Source: Symbiodinium natans (Eukaryota; Sar; Dinophyceae; Suessiales; Symbiodiniaceae). From it: a stretch of 64,000 nt of DNA. Each line of letters begins with the position of its first letter. Within the stretch, counting starts at the first letter, position 1. This document shows, piece by piece, positions 1 to 9,459 of the stretch. The position numbers were made by a program, and so were the translations under genes. A model generated the notes under the pieces. That model did no database searches and was not told where the DNA came from. It saw only the letters and a list, made by a program, of their open reading frames with translations. Location of the stretch: assembly GCA_905221605.1 (NCBI GenBank), contig CAJNDS010002854.1, positions 121,685 to 185,684 of the forward strand. The letters run 5' to 3'.

Positions 1-317
1 CCTTTTGCTGCTAGGCCCTGAGTCGTCTGTTTTGAGGGCCGTGCTTGAAAAGGGGATCCAAGAAGGGAGCCTGCTGAGGGTTGAAATGATTCCTACGGTC
101 CATCAGACCTTGCTTGGTCATCCCACAGAGTCGCAAAGGAACGCCTTGCACTGAATCCACGGCCACTGATCAGTCCCTAAACTCTGCGGCTGATGCGTCG
201 CTTGCCCTCCTTTCACTCGCAGCCTTCTTGTGCAATCACACGTTCCTGCTCTCACCCCATGGGGACATACTGATGTTGACTTAAGCTCTCGATAGCTCTC
301 GCAGTGCTACGGGAATG

Positions 318-450
318 TGCACCCCTCACGAAGACCACCCGCCATCCATCACGACATCCATCCATGCATCAACGATAACGAAGAACCTTCAAGAAGACCA
401 CCCGCCATCCATCACGACATGAATCACCACAGCCATCCATGCATCAACGA
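318..450. repeat. Direct duplication of about 60 bp
   Basis: A block starting at GAAGACCACCCGCCATCC and ending at CATCAACGATAACGAAGAA occurs twice in a row; the second copy has a short insertion (AATCACCACAG). No coding signal goes with it. It leads directly into the larger minisatellite to the right. Confidence 0.85.
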
Positions 451-489
451 TAACGAAGAAACTTCAAAAACACGCAGTTTCTCCGTTTC

Positions 490-1060
490 GACAATGCGAC
501 AACATGCAGAGGGTTGTCGTTCATGCGATCACGACGCCCCGCGCACACGCAGAGGGTCATCGTGTTTGCGTTTCGACAACGCGAAAACACGCAAAGGGGT
601 TGCCGTTCATGCGATCGCGACACGCCGCAATCACGCAGAGGGTCATCGTTTTGCGTTTCGACTGCGATCGCGACACGCCAAGAGCGCGCAGAGGGTCATC
701 GCTTTTGCGTTTCGACAACACCAAAACACGCACACGACACGCCAAGAACACACGCAGAGGGTCCTCGTTTTTGCGTTTCGACAACGCCAAAACATGCAGA
801 GATCATCCTTCATGCGATCACGACATGCCGCACCCACGCAGAGGGTCATCGTGTTTGCGTTTCGACGACGCCAAAACACTCTGAGGGTCATCGTTCATGC
901 GATCACGACACGCCGGGCCCACGCAGAGGGTCCTCGATTTTGCGTTTCGACAACGCCAAAACACACAGAGGGTTGTCGTTCGTGCGGTCGCGACACGCCA
1001 AGACCACGCAGAGGGTCATCATTTTGGCGTTCGACAACGCCAAATAAAAACAAAGGTTAC
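490..1060. repeat. Two-part minisatellite (GCAGAGGGTCATCGT units)
   Basis: Two half-units of roughly 40-45 bp alternate. One contains GCGTTTCGACAACGCC followed by AAAACACGCAGAGGGT; the other contains CATGCGATCACGACACGCC followed by ACGCAGAGGGTCATCGT. About a dozen degenerate half-units are visible, some shortened or fused (for example around 660-760). All three plus frames and two minus frames stay open through much of it because the repeat lacks stop codons. The long ORFs here are therefore repeat artefacts and not genes. Confidence 0.9.
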
Positions 1061-1326
1061 CGTTTTTGCACTTTTTAGCCAAGTGCCAACCCTACCCCGT
1101 GCTTTAAACATATTAACTTTAAGAGGAAAAACCCACCAAAACCATCACGCTATCCATCCGGACATCATCCATCACGCCATCCATCACGTCATCCATATAG
1201 CGACGACTCTTTAACGACAACCACCTCCGCTGTAAAACCCTCCGCCTTGCTTTCGGGAACAACATCATTCCAAGCACAAAACTAAAAACAAAACGTTTAT
1301 AAACACACACACACACACAACACCTT
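1061..1326. other. Gene-free stretch with short CA repeat
   Basis: Contains CATCCATCACG-type repeats around 1140-1195 and a (CA)n run at about 1302-1318. No coding signal is seen. Confidence 0.5.
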
Positions 1327-1432
1327 GGTAAACGAACGACAAGTCTTCCACCACCCAGTATTTACAGCGGTAAAGCCTTCATCTTCAACCTCGTCCTGAC
1401 CAGCTGAGGTCGGCACCGCTCCCCGTAAAGCT
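1327..1432 (-). CDS. Possible internal exon, unrecognised protein
   Basis: Reading the minus strand from an AG acceptor near 1405, one frame gives an acidic, well-mixed peptide containing QDEVEDEGFTAVNTGWW and then KTCRSFTK, followed by a GT donor that opens into a TG repeat. Amino-acid mix and flanking splice-like bases suggest an exon. I do not recognise the protein and found no partner exon, so it may be a chance open stretch. Confidence 0.3.
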
Positions 1433-1449
1433 CCCGGAGCCCAGAAGAA

Positions 1450-2886
1450 CGCGGAAGCGGAAACAAACGGCCGCGGGTGGATGGGGCAATGGGAGCCACA
1501 TGGGTGGGATCTTGAGTTTTGGTGCCTCCGACTTGCGTTCAGTATCACGCGATTAGCATCCAAGGGCCCGAAAACCTACGCACCCCACAGCCAAATAGTG
1601 TCGTCTAGTGCCTTTTGGTGCTTTGGAGGGTTTGAGAACTCGGTGATACTCGGTGTCATCTCCAACTACGCCAGCAGATGCACTCTGTTACTGTCGCGGT
1701 CGCGCTGCTGATCCTCTTCGTCGCCAGTTCTAACACATGCTGGCAGTTTCTCCTGGCAGGGCATTTGGTCTGTAGCTTCCAGAGTCTACATCTCGGGCCT
1801 TCACCCTAGTTCTAGCTGCCCACACCCCAAGATCAGGAAAACAAGTTTGAGCGATAAAGTCACCACAATGCCATGGTCTTTCGCTCCCTGAACTTTCATT
1901 GCAACCCTTTTCCGTTATTTTGCCAGGCATGGTGCAAGCCCCCTTCATGAGAAACTGACACCGTTCTGGTCAGCAACACGCTGCCGGTGCGGGGCATCAA
2001 GCCTTTGAATTTGTGACTGGGATAACTAGATTGGCCGTAAGGGGCTTCAGGGACCTGGAAGGTCGTACTGTCAAATGGCGAACTTGCCGATCTGCGATGG
2101 TAGCCATGTAAGGCCATGTATTCTAAGTGTGCAGCTCAGGAGTCGCTCCCTCTCTCATGCGTTAACGCAGCTAACGCATGCGCCCCTTTTGGGCGTCCCA
2201 CGATTCAGGGCGTCGGTGCTGCTAAAAACCCCCGAAGGTGGGGCCTGGATCGCAGCATAGGAAAGGGCTGTGAAGCTGTGAAGCGCTAGCCGTTGCTGCA
2301 GGGCAATTCTGATCCTCGCGCCGAGCTAGCTTCTACTGATTCTAATGATTCTACCGTTTACTGGGTTTACTGAGCTGCTCCTGCTCTTCTGCACTGCACC
2401 TGTTCAGACCTGTACACACAGGGAGGATGGGACCAAAGAGTACTCACGGGAAGCTCGAAATCAACCCGAAAACGGCGCTGTTATCTCATGCAGAACACTG
2501 AGGCCACTGGCTCTACTCAAGCCCTGAGAGCTACGGGACAGTGGATCTGGAGCTCAGTCTGTCGAGGCGAGGCTTTACTGCGCCGAATGCACCGGGCCCT
2601 GGTGGACAGCATCATGCCGAGGCGCCGGCAGTCTCTGCTCCCCTCGGCACCGCATAGAAATCTCACCTGCCCATGAAGCCCAAACCTCCCTGAAAACACA
2701 CGGCACATCTGAAGTTGCCGGCCCAGCGCGATACGCGTGTCGAGGGAAGCCGTGAGAAGATGAAGATTCTTTGAGCTTCTGTCTTGAAACAGTGAAGTTT
2801 CCCGAGGGCGCCCTACGCCGGCAAAACCTTTTTCCAGTCAGACGCTTGCAAGTATCTGTAAGTAAGAGAAGACACACGCACGCACG

Positions 2887-2923
<37 letters not shown>

Positions 2924-3049
2924 ACACACACACAGTGATCGGCAAGTAAGGGAAAACGAAAACCGAGCCGAGTCCACCACTGTCTCCAATAATTAAATGT
3001 AACAGCAGCTGACATAACAATTTGACCTGGGTGCTTTGCACTGTCCATG
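1450..3049. other. No supported gene; (CA)n tract at 2880-2935
   Basis: Several short ORFs overlap on both strands without a family signal. A (CA)n/(CGCA)n microsatellite lies at about 2878-2935 and generates CVCVCV/THTHTH reading frames. I see no RNA gene. Confidence 0.5.
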
Positions 3050-3706
3050 TCAATCGTCCTTCTTCGTGTCGGAAGCGCTTGCCCAGTACACAGGCTCCTG
3101 CGTGTAGTCAAATGGGCCGCATTTACGCCACCAAAGATAACGAAGCTGCTTCCAGAAGAGGTCTGGAAAAGACACATCTGCTTCTGGGTTGGGTGGCGCA
3201 CCTAAGGCTTCCTCCGGAAACATGCGTATAGGGCCTGCATACTCCATACAATGCTCGTCCAAGAAATCCGTGAAGACACCCACGAAGCCCAAGAAGTCCA
3301 CGGTGTTGTAGAGCGGCACACTGCAGCAACTCGCATAGTACCGATGCATGATCAGCTGTCCTTTGCCATCTGGTTTGGCCGCCTTTCTTGCCAGTTTGAT
3401 GAGTTCGTGTCCTTGTGTTATCTTCAGGGCGCTTTTGCAGACCTGTACCAGCCGACTGTCTCCGTACTCTCCGATGGTCGTGTCTCCTTGCTCCCCCAAG
3501 GATGCAATGAATTTTGCATACTCCCGGCAATCGCCACAGTAGCAGTGAATGCGGATGGAGTCCTGGCGAATAGCCGAGATTTCGCCCTGAATCTTCCCGC
3601 AGCGGCACGCCAACTTGGAGGTGACAACCGGGGACAAACGTCGCCGAAGGGCTCTCAAGACCAGCAAGGTTGTAACAGCTGCTCCGACCCCGACAATCAT
3701 GGGCAT
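3050..3706 (-). CDS. GFA/CENP-V-type zinc-binding protein with N-terminal membrane anchor
   Basis: A complete single-exon gene of 218 codons, ATG to TGA. Residues 2-20 are hydrophobic and followed by RRR, as in a signal anchor. The rest resembles the CENP-V/GFA fold (glutathione-dependent formaldehyde-activating enzyme-like): CRCGKIQG at 34-41, HCYCGDC at 54-60 and SCCSVPLYNT at 126-135 supply the paired cysteines that bind structural and catalytic zinc in this family. A bacterial-type GFA subgroup with the CC pair is the nearest match I can recall. The substrate is unknown; members act on glutathione adducts or have no known activity. The anchor suggests attachment to an endomembrane, which is inference. 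There is no intron, unlike the cyclin, PUF and PH genes in this window, so retroposition or bacterial origin is possible. The start is the first ATG of the frame. Confidence 0.8.
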   Translation of the reverse strand: MPMIVGVGAAVTTLLVLRALRRRLSPVVTSKLACRCGKIQGEISAIRQDSIRIHCYCGDCREYAKFIASLGEQGDTTIGEYGDSRLVQVCKSALKITQGHELIKLARKAAKPDGKGQLIMHRYYASCCSVPLYNTVDFLGFVGVFTDFLDEHCMEYAGPIRMFPEEALGAPPNPEADVSFPDLFWKQLRYLWWRKCGPFDYTQEPVYWASASDTKKDD

Positions 3707-4513
3707 TGTTTGGTGTGGAATGCTTCCTTGGTTTTACGTAGACGCCAATGTACTCTTACCGTGCTAGTACCCGACTTCGTCTAGTCTGCTGCGGAGCAGA
3801 AACTTGAAGCATCTTCCGTCGTAGGCCTACGAGATGACTTATCTGCATCAGCGTCAAAATCTGTGTGCAGAACGATGCCGAACGGCTGCTACAAGATGAG
3901 GCAACCTTTTTGACCAGGTACCGCGCGCCCCTGTGAAGTACTGTGAAGTGCGCCTGAATAAGTAGGACTTGATCGAGTCGAGCTGGGTATTCAAGCTCTC
4001 CTGCCACCGAAAATGGGCTTAGGGTGTCGGGATGCACCCAAAATTGAAGGCAGTTGAACCACTGGAGGATCTGGAGGGCTTGGGGGAACTTAGGGTTTGA
4101 GGTCGTCCTCGAGGTCGGAGATCGTGCGGGAGACCGTCTGGTTGAAGTCAGCTGGCAGGAGAGGGGCCGCGATACCCACGAATCACATCCAGATCCGGGG
4201 ATTTTGGCTAAGCTAGGTTCGGCGTTCGGCATAGGGCTCCGGATCTTGGGCAATCTAAGCAACAAGAGTGCCCAGCCCAAGAAGCCAACATCTTGCACCT
4301 TGGTCCGCTGCAGCCCGGCAATTGGGCTTGAGGCTTGCGATAGGACGTTGGGGGGCTTGAGGAATCGGAGCGACAAGATTCCCGTCAACGGATCAGCAAT
4401 CGGCCAGCCCCACCCAGCGAGTACGTGTCCTTCTGATTGTCGATGTGCCTGCTGGCTCAAGCATCACAAACAATGTGCTGATACTTGCTGTTCTCAAGAC
4501 TCTATATAGTCCC

Positions 4514-4620
4514 TTACAGTCCCCTGCTCAGCCTGAGGTACATGTCCTCCACGTTCTCCAAGTCAACTTCTGCTTTCCACAGGAGCTGGTCGATGTGCTG
4601 GCGGGGCTGAGGCACCACAA
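4514..4620 (-). CDS. Probable terminal exon, unrecognised protein
   Basis: One minus-strand frame reads RQHIDQLLWKAEVDLENVE then DMYLRLSRGL and stops at TAA. The sequence is helical, with heptad-like charge spacing, and starts after a CAG that could be an acceptor. It lies 0.8 kb upstream of the GFA gene on the same strand. No matching upstream exon was found with confidence, though the exon-like stretch near 7190-7300 has a similar helical character. Confidence 0.45.
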
Positions 4621-4997
4621 CCGGTAACCGGACCAGCTCCCTGAGTACATCCGCAGCGCAAACCCTAGGCCCATCTAGGCCCTCATCCCCAGACATTTCT
4701 CTAGACCCTAAACTCCCGAAACCCTAAACTCTGGACCTTCAGCCGAATATGCAGACCTTGGCTCAAAGCCAGCAGAAATCCAGAGAAGGCTTAAGTCGGC
4801 TCATTCATATATCGAGTTGGAGTCTGGAGGACGGCTCAAGGGTTTGACAGCGTCTTTAAACCCCAACTTACTTGATCCATGCTCAAGAGCGTTGCAACGC
4901 CTTACAAGCAGCCGTCTCCTTCTTCTTGGCCTTTGCCTGGCCGATGTGCAGCGAGGCTCGACCACACATGCAAGAACATTGGCATTTGCTGCTGGGG

Positions 4998-5019
4998 GCT
5001 TCGGGTTCGAACCCGAAGC
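4998..5019. repeat. Perfect 22-bp palindrome at edge of CA tract
   Basis: The 22 bases are their own reverse complement, centred on GGTTCGAACC. A G5 run just left and a C12 run just right can extend the stem with a one-base bulge. The centre resembles a Pol III B-box, but no A-box is placed correctly upstream. Confidence 0.85.
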
Positions 5020-5039
5020 ACCCCCCCCCCCCACCCCTT

Positions 5040-5284
5040 CCCCCCCCTCACACGCACATGCGCACACGCGCACACACGCACAAGCGCACACACGCACACT
5101 CGCACACGCGCACACGAGCACACACGCACACACGCACGCACACGCACGCACACGCACACACGCGCACACGCACGCACACGCACACACGCACGCACGCACG
5201 CACACACGCACGCACACACGCACACACGCACACACGCACACACGCACTCACGCGCACACACGCGCGCACACACACACACACACG
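5040..5284. repeat. CA/CGCA microsatellite
   Basis: About 245 bp of interrupted (CA)n with CACG interruptions. Reading frames over it give HTHTRT or CVCVRA strings and are not genes. Confidence 0.95.
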
Positions 5285-5710
5285 TTGACTTGTCTGGAAC
5301 TGATGAGACGGACATTCGACTGGACAACATCAAGCATAGTCAGTGGCTATCGTCGTCATTGTTTGGGCTAGGTTTCAGGCCCCAGATCAGACCACAGGAA
5401 TGATCGTTGGGATGCGGGTTCTGTCCCTTGTGTCGTCGTCGTGCCAGACACCAGGAATGGCATATGTCGTCGTCTGCGAAGTGCAATCAATGCTGACGAC
5501 AACATGCAACACGTTGCGGGGATGAGGTTTCTGTCCCCGTTGAGGATACCAGCTGCGGACGCAACCACCCAGGTACTCCTCACATCAGGTACGTTTGCAC
5601 GTCTGCTACTCATGGTCTTCGGTGGCCCCAGCATGAGTGGCAGATCTGGGACCCCCTGCATGAAATCGAAAAACGGGCGTGACCCCAATCCTGCATGTAC
5701 AGCAGGTTAC
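5281..5710. repeat. Segmental duplication, copy 1
   Basis: About 430 bp from GTTGACTTGTCTGGAACTG to GTACAGCAGGTTAC, nearly identical to 6235-6660. The only clear length difference is a 4-bp indel near 5490. It is bounded by CA microsatellite on both sides. Confidence 0.95.
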
Positions 5711-6234
5711 ACACACACACACACCACACGCATGCCCCCAAAGGGCGGACGGGACAAAGACAGGTCAGACGTCTTGAAGCGGAGAACGGGCGAGGTAGAT
5801 CATCACCACAACCACAGGGAGTTCAGCAACACTTTACCAACACTAGCAGAAGAGACACGCTAACTCATGCACATGAACAACGACGACAGGAGGTGCAAAG
5901 GAAGTTCACCAACAACAACAAGGAGGACAACACCACTTTACCAACATTAGCTGGGAGGACATGTGTCTGTGCCTGATGCAGCCTGAGTCAAGCTACCTGT
6001 TCACAGCTGGCGGCGCATTACCAAAACCACAAAGCGGTGCCGTCCGGGTACCCCTGCGTCTGCAAGTTGGATGATCCCGATGACATGTCTGTGCTCGCAC
6101 TCACTCATGCCACAAAGCCTACTGCAGATGATCCCGATGAATGAGTATCTCAGTCAGCAGAGCTCAGTCAATCCCGGATGCCCGGGTCTTCTGGGATCTG
6201 GCCCCGTGACGGGACAACACGCCAGAACCATACA
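5711..6234. other. Gene-free spacer between duplicated segments
   Basis: Holds a short CA run and a partly repeated motif (CACTTTACCAACA at about 5830 and 5934). No coding signal is seen. Confidence 0.5.
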
Positions 6235-6890
<656 letters not shown>

Positions 6891-7189
6891 CAAGACTAAT
6901 AATCCAAAAAAAGTCCTCACTAAACCGACAGAGTCTCTGAAACGTCCTACCACCCCGTGGCCGGCACCTCGGTATTGCTCGTTGAGCTCTCCGACCTCTG
7001 CCGCTGGTTTAGTGCGATGAGCTCGTTGCGCGCCTTTGGACTCGGATGACGCTTTCGGTGTTTTGGAGGTTTGAGAGTTGTAGGTTTGCGTTCCGTGTTC
7101 TATCCCAACAAAGATACACGCAGCAAAGGGCAAAAGAGGACCCCACAAACAAACAAAGTTTCTCAGAGCCGCAGCTCAAACAAGCAACA

Positions 7190-7300
7190 GGCCCTAAACG
7201 GGCCTGCTGCAGCACCTGCGTCGTCTGCTCCACTAACTCGTGCATCCGCCTGATCTCCATCTCCTCGTCCTTCGACAAGCCACTGCACGAGTCACGGGCA
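7190..7300 (-). CDS. Possible exon, helical protein
   Basis: The minus strand gives LSKDEEMEIRRMHELVEQTT then QVLQQARLGP, a charged amphipathic helix typical of coiled-coil tails. A CAG|GC junction after QQ would fit the GC donors seen elsewhere in the window. The protein is not identified. Confidence 0.4.
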
Positions 7301-7319
7301 AACAAAGCAGGGCAAAGCA

Positions 7320-7868
7320 AAGAAAGGCGCCACTGCCGTCGTCACAACAGTCCTGGGCATCTTCGTCCTGGACGAAAACGCTTGCATACGCGGGGCCCTG
7401 GCCTCGCGTTCGGCAGGTTTGAGTGCCTATGCCAGTCTATGCGCATCTATACAGGCTGGCTGCCCTATACACTCACCAAAGCATGGTCCACCTGCCTTTA
7501 AAGGGGGGGAGACGCACCCGACTTGCAAACCAAACCTTTAAGGTTCAGAGTTCAGGCGAATCCTGCTTGGAAGGAGCTTTACAACCCGCTCACAACTAGC
7601 GCCCAAATCGCCCTCGAAACCCCAAAACCTGCGCGAGCCCCTTCATTTGCCTTCCATCGCTCTTACAAGACCCTAAGCACCTTTTCCTGAGATGCCAAAA
7701 TCCCTGCATCAGTTCTTGAAGAGCAAGCAGCTCTGATACGTGCCTGCAAATTAAGCACTACTAAAATGTGCGCCCAGCACGACAATCATATTCTCACGTA
7801 CAAACATTCGCATGTGCTGCTGTGTTTGCAGCCATGGCGGACCCTTGACGGAGCCAACAAAGCTTCGA
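7320..7868. other. No supported gene
   Basis: Unique-looking sequence with short ORFs on both strands and no family signal. It should contain the 3' flank of the ankyrin gene. Confidence 0.5.
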
Positions 7869-9131
7869 CTATGGAGGACCTTTCGCTCGCCGTCTCCGCT
7901 TGCAGTGTCTACTGTCACTGCTTGCCTCCGTGAGCAAGGCCACGATGTCATGGAATCCCTTCGCACGTGCAGCATCCAGTATTGAATCGAGCCGTCCCCC
8001 AACGCGGATGTCTGCATTGCTTCGAAGCAACACTCGTGCAATCTCTGCGTGGCCATAGGAACAGGCCACATGCACAGGTGCCGAGCCAAAACTGTCAGTG
8101 CAGTTTGCCTTTGCCCCCTGCTGGACCAAGTGGAGCACGGTCTCTGTTTGACCTGCTCTGCAAGCCAAATGCAGAGGCGTTTCGCCGTGCTGTGTAGTGG
8201 CCTCAACATCAGCCCCCATGCTAATCAGCCAGACCACAGCTTCATGCTGCTTAAACGCGCTGGCTCAATGCAGGGCTGTGTACCCAAGGTGGCAAGCCTG
8301 CTCTGCCTCAGCCCGATGTTGCAACAACAAGCGTGCAGCTTCAAGTTGACTTCGCACGCAGGTCACATGCAACGCCGTCAAGCCCATGCGGTCCCCCATA
8401 GTGACATCGGCTCGGCCATGCAGCAACAAGCGGGCAACTTCCACTTCACCCTGCGCACATGCAATGTGCAGGGGTGTGCCACTTATCGAAGGTGCATTGA
8501 CATCGGCATGGGCCTCCAGAAGAATACGCACAATTTCAGCGCACCCCATGATGCTCGCATCCTCCAGTGGGGATGGAGATTCTAATACGGATTTGTCTGG
8601 GTCGGCATGGGACTCTAGCAACCAGCGCACAAAGTCCGTCTGGCCATGGAGGCACGCATGGTTCAACGGCACCCGTTTCAAAGTCCTGCCAGGTTTCTCA
8701 AGGTCAGCCCTTGCCTCCAGCAGTAACGTTGCCGACTTCAAACTGCCATGGCTAGCGGCCACCCCCAAGCAAGTTCTGCCGCCGTCCAAGATTGCATTAG
8801 GATCTTGAGGGTGCTGCAACACGGCCTCAACTACCTTGTCGAAATCCAACGAGATTGCGATATTGAAAAGCTCAAGATATCGGGCGTCAGCACAAAATGG
8901 CACGAACACGAGGTGCAACACGACCGGCAGCTCAAGGCGGGCATCGTCCAGCAAAATCGCTCCAGCATGCAGAATGCGCTGCTTGAACCTGGGCTGGCCA
9001 GTCACTTGAGCAAGATGTTCTTTCAAGCATCGGACAGAATGCTCACCATGTGCTGCCGCAAGATCTTTGAAGTCCTCTTTCCGGAGGGCCGAGATCTGAC
9101 GCCCCGATGTCATCATCAGCACTTGCAGCAT
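7869..9131 (-). CDS. Ubiquitin-like plus ankyrin-repeat protein with one in-frame TGA
   Basis: One frame runs from ATG (9131) to TAG (7869), 421 codons, interrupted only by TGA at 8265-8267 (codon 289). Residues 1-79 look ubiquitin-like (VRCLKEHLAQVTGQPRFKQR, then LLDDARLELP and a hydrophobic end), as in many dinoflagellate ankyrin proteins. About eight or nine ankyrin repeats follow: TPLHIACAQGEVEVARLLL, TALHVTCVRSQLEAARLLL and TPLHLACRAGQTETVLHL are clear. The TGA falls in GYTALH-stop-ASAFKQHEAV, exactly where TALHWA is the usual motif, so TGG to TGA is the simplest history. The frame is otherwise intact for 130 codons beyond it, ending in a basic RHCKRRRRAKGPP tail. Single exon. The upstream in-frame extension to 9188 lacks an ATG. 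Likely a protein-interaction scaffold, active only if the TGA is edited, read through or an assembly error. Confidence 0.85.
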
Positions 9132-9459
9132 CTCCGATCCACGTTTTGACGGATCGTGAACTACTAGCTGTCTCCTTGAGCCTGTCAAGGCATGGTGCTT
9201 TCAACTTTCTAGATTCTACGTATCGCGCAGCAAATCACGATGCCCCAGACCCAAAAGCCCAGATCCTTAAGCCCTCCTCCGCTGAGCCAAACATGCCAAA
9301 CCCAAATTGCTCTGAAGGAGGCGGGCCTGTCAGAAGTGACAGGTCGACCTCCAGGCACAGAGATGCAGGATCCAAGAAAGGGTCACTGGAGCTTCGGAAT
9401 GTTCACGTAGAAGGTTTGCAGTATGATTTCAGGTCTTGAGGTTGAGATCTCAAGGCGCA

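Noticed and set aside
490-1060. CRISPR-like regular repeats
   Set aside because: Units are continuous and degenerate with no unique spacers, and the genome is eukaryotic.
317-1078. 253-codon plus-strand ORF
   Set aside because: Lies wholly in the minisatellite; the other frames are equally open.
4801-5403. Long overlapping ORFs rich in Thr-His, Val-Cys or Ala-Arg
   Set aside because: They read through the CA/CGCA microsatellite in several frames on both strands; pure repeat artefact.
7869-9131. Genome-wide recoding of TGA as Trp
   Set aside because: The GFA, cyclin and PUF frames all end at TGA in sensible places, so the ankyrin TGA is a local event.
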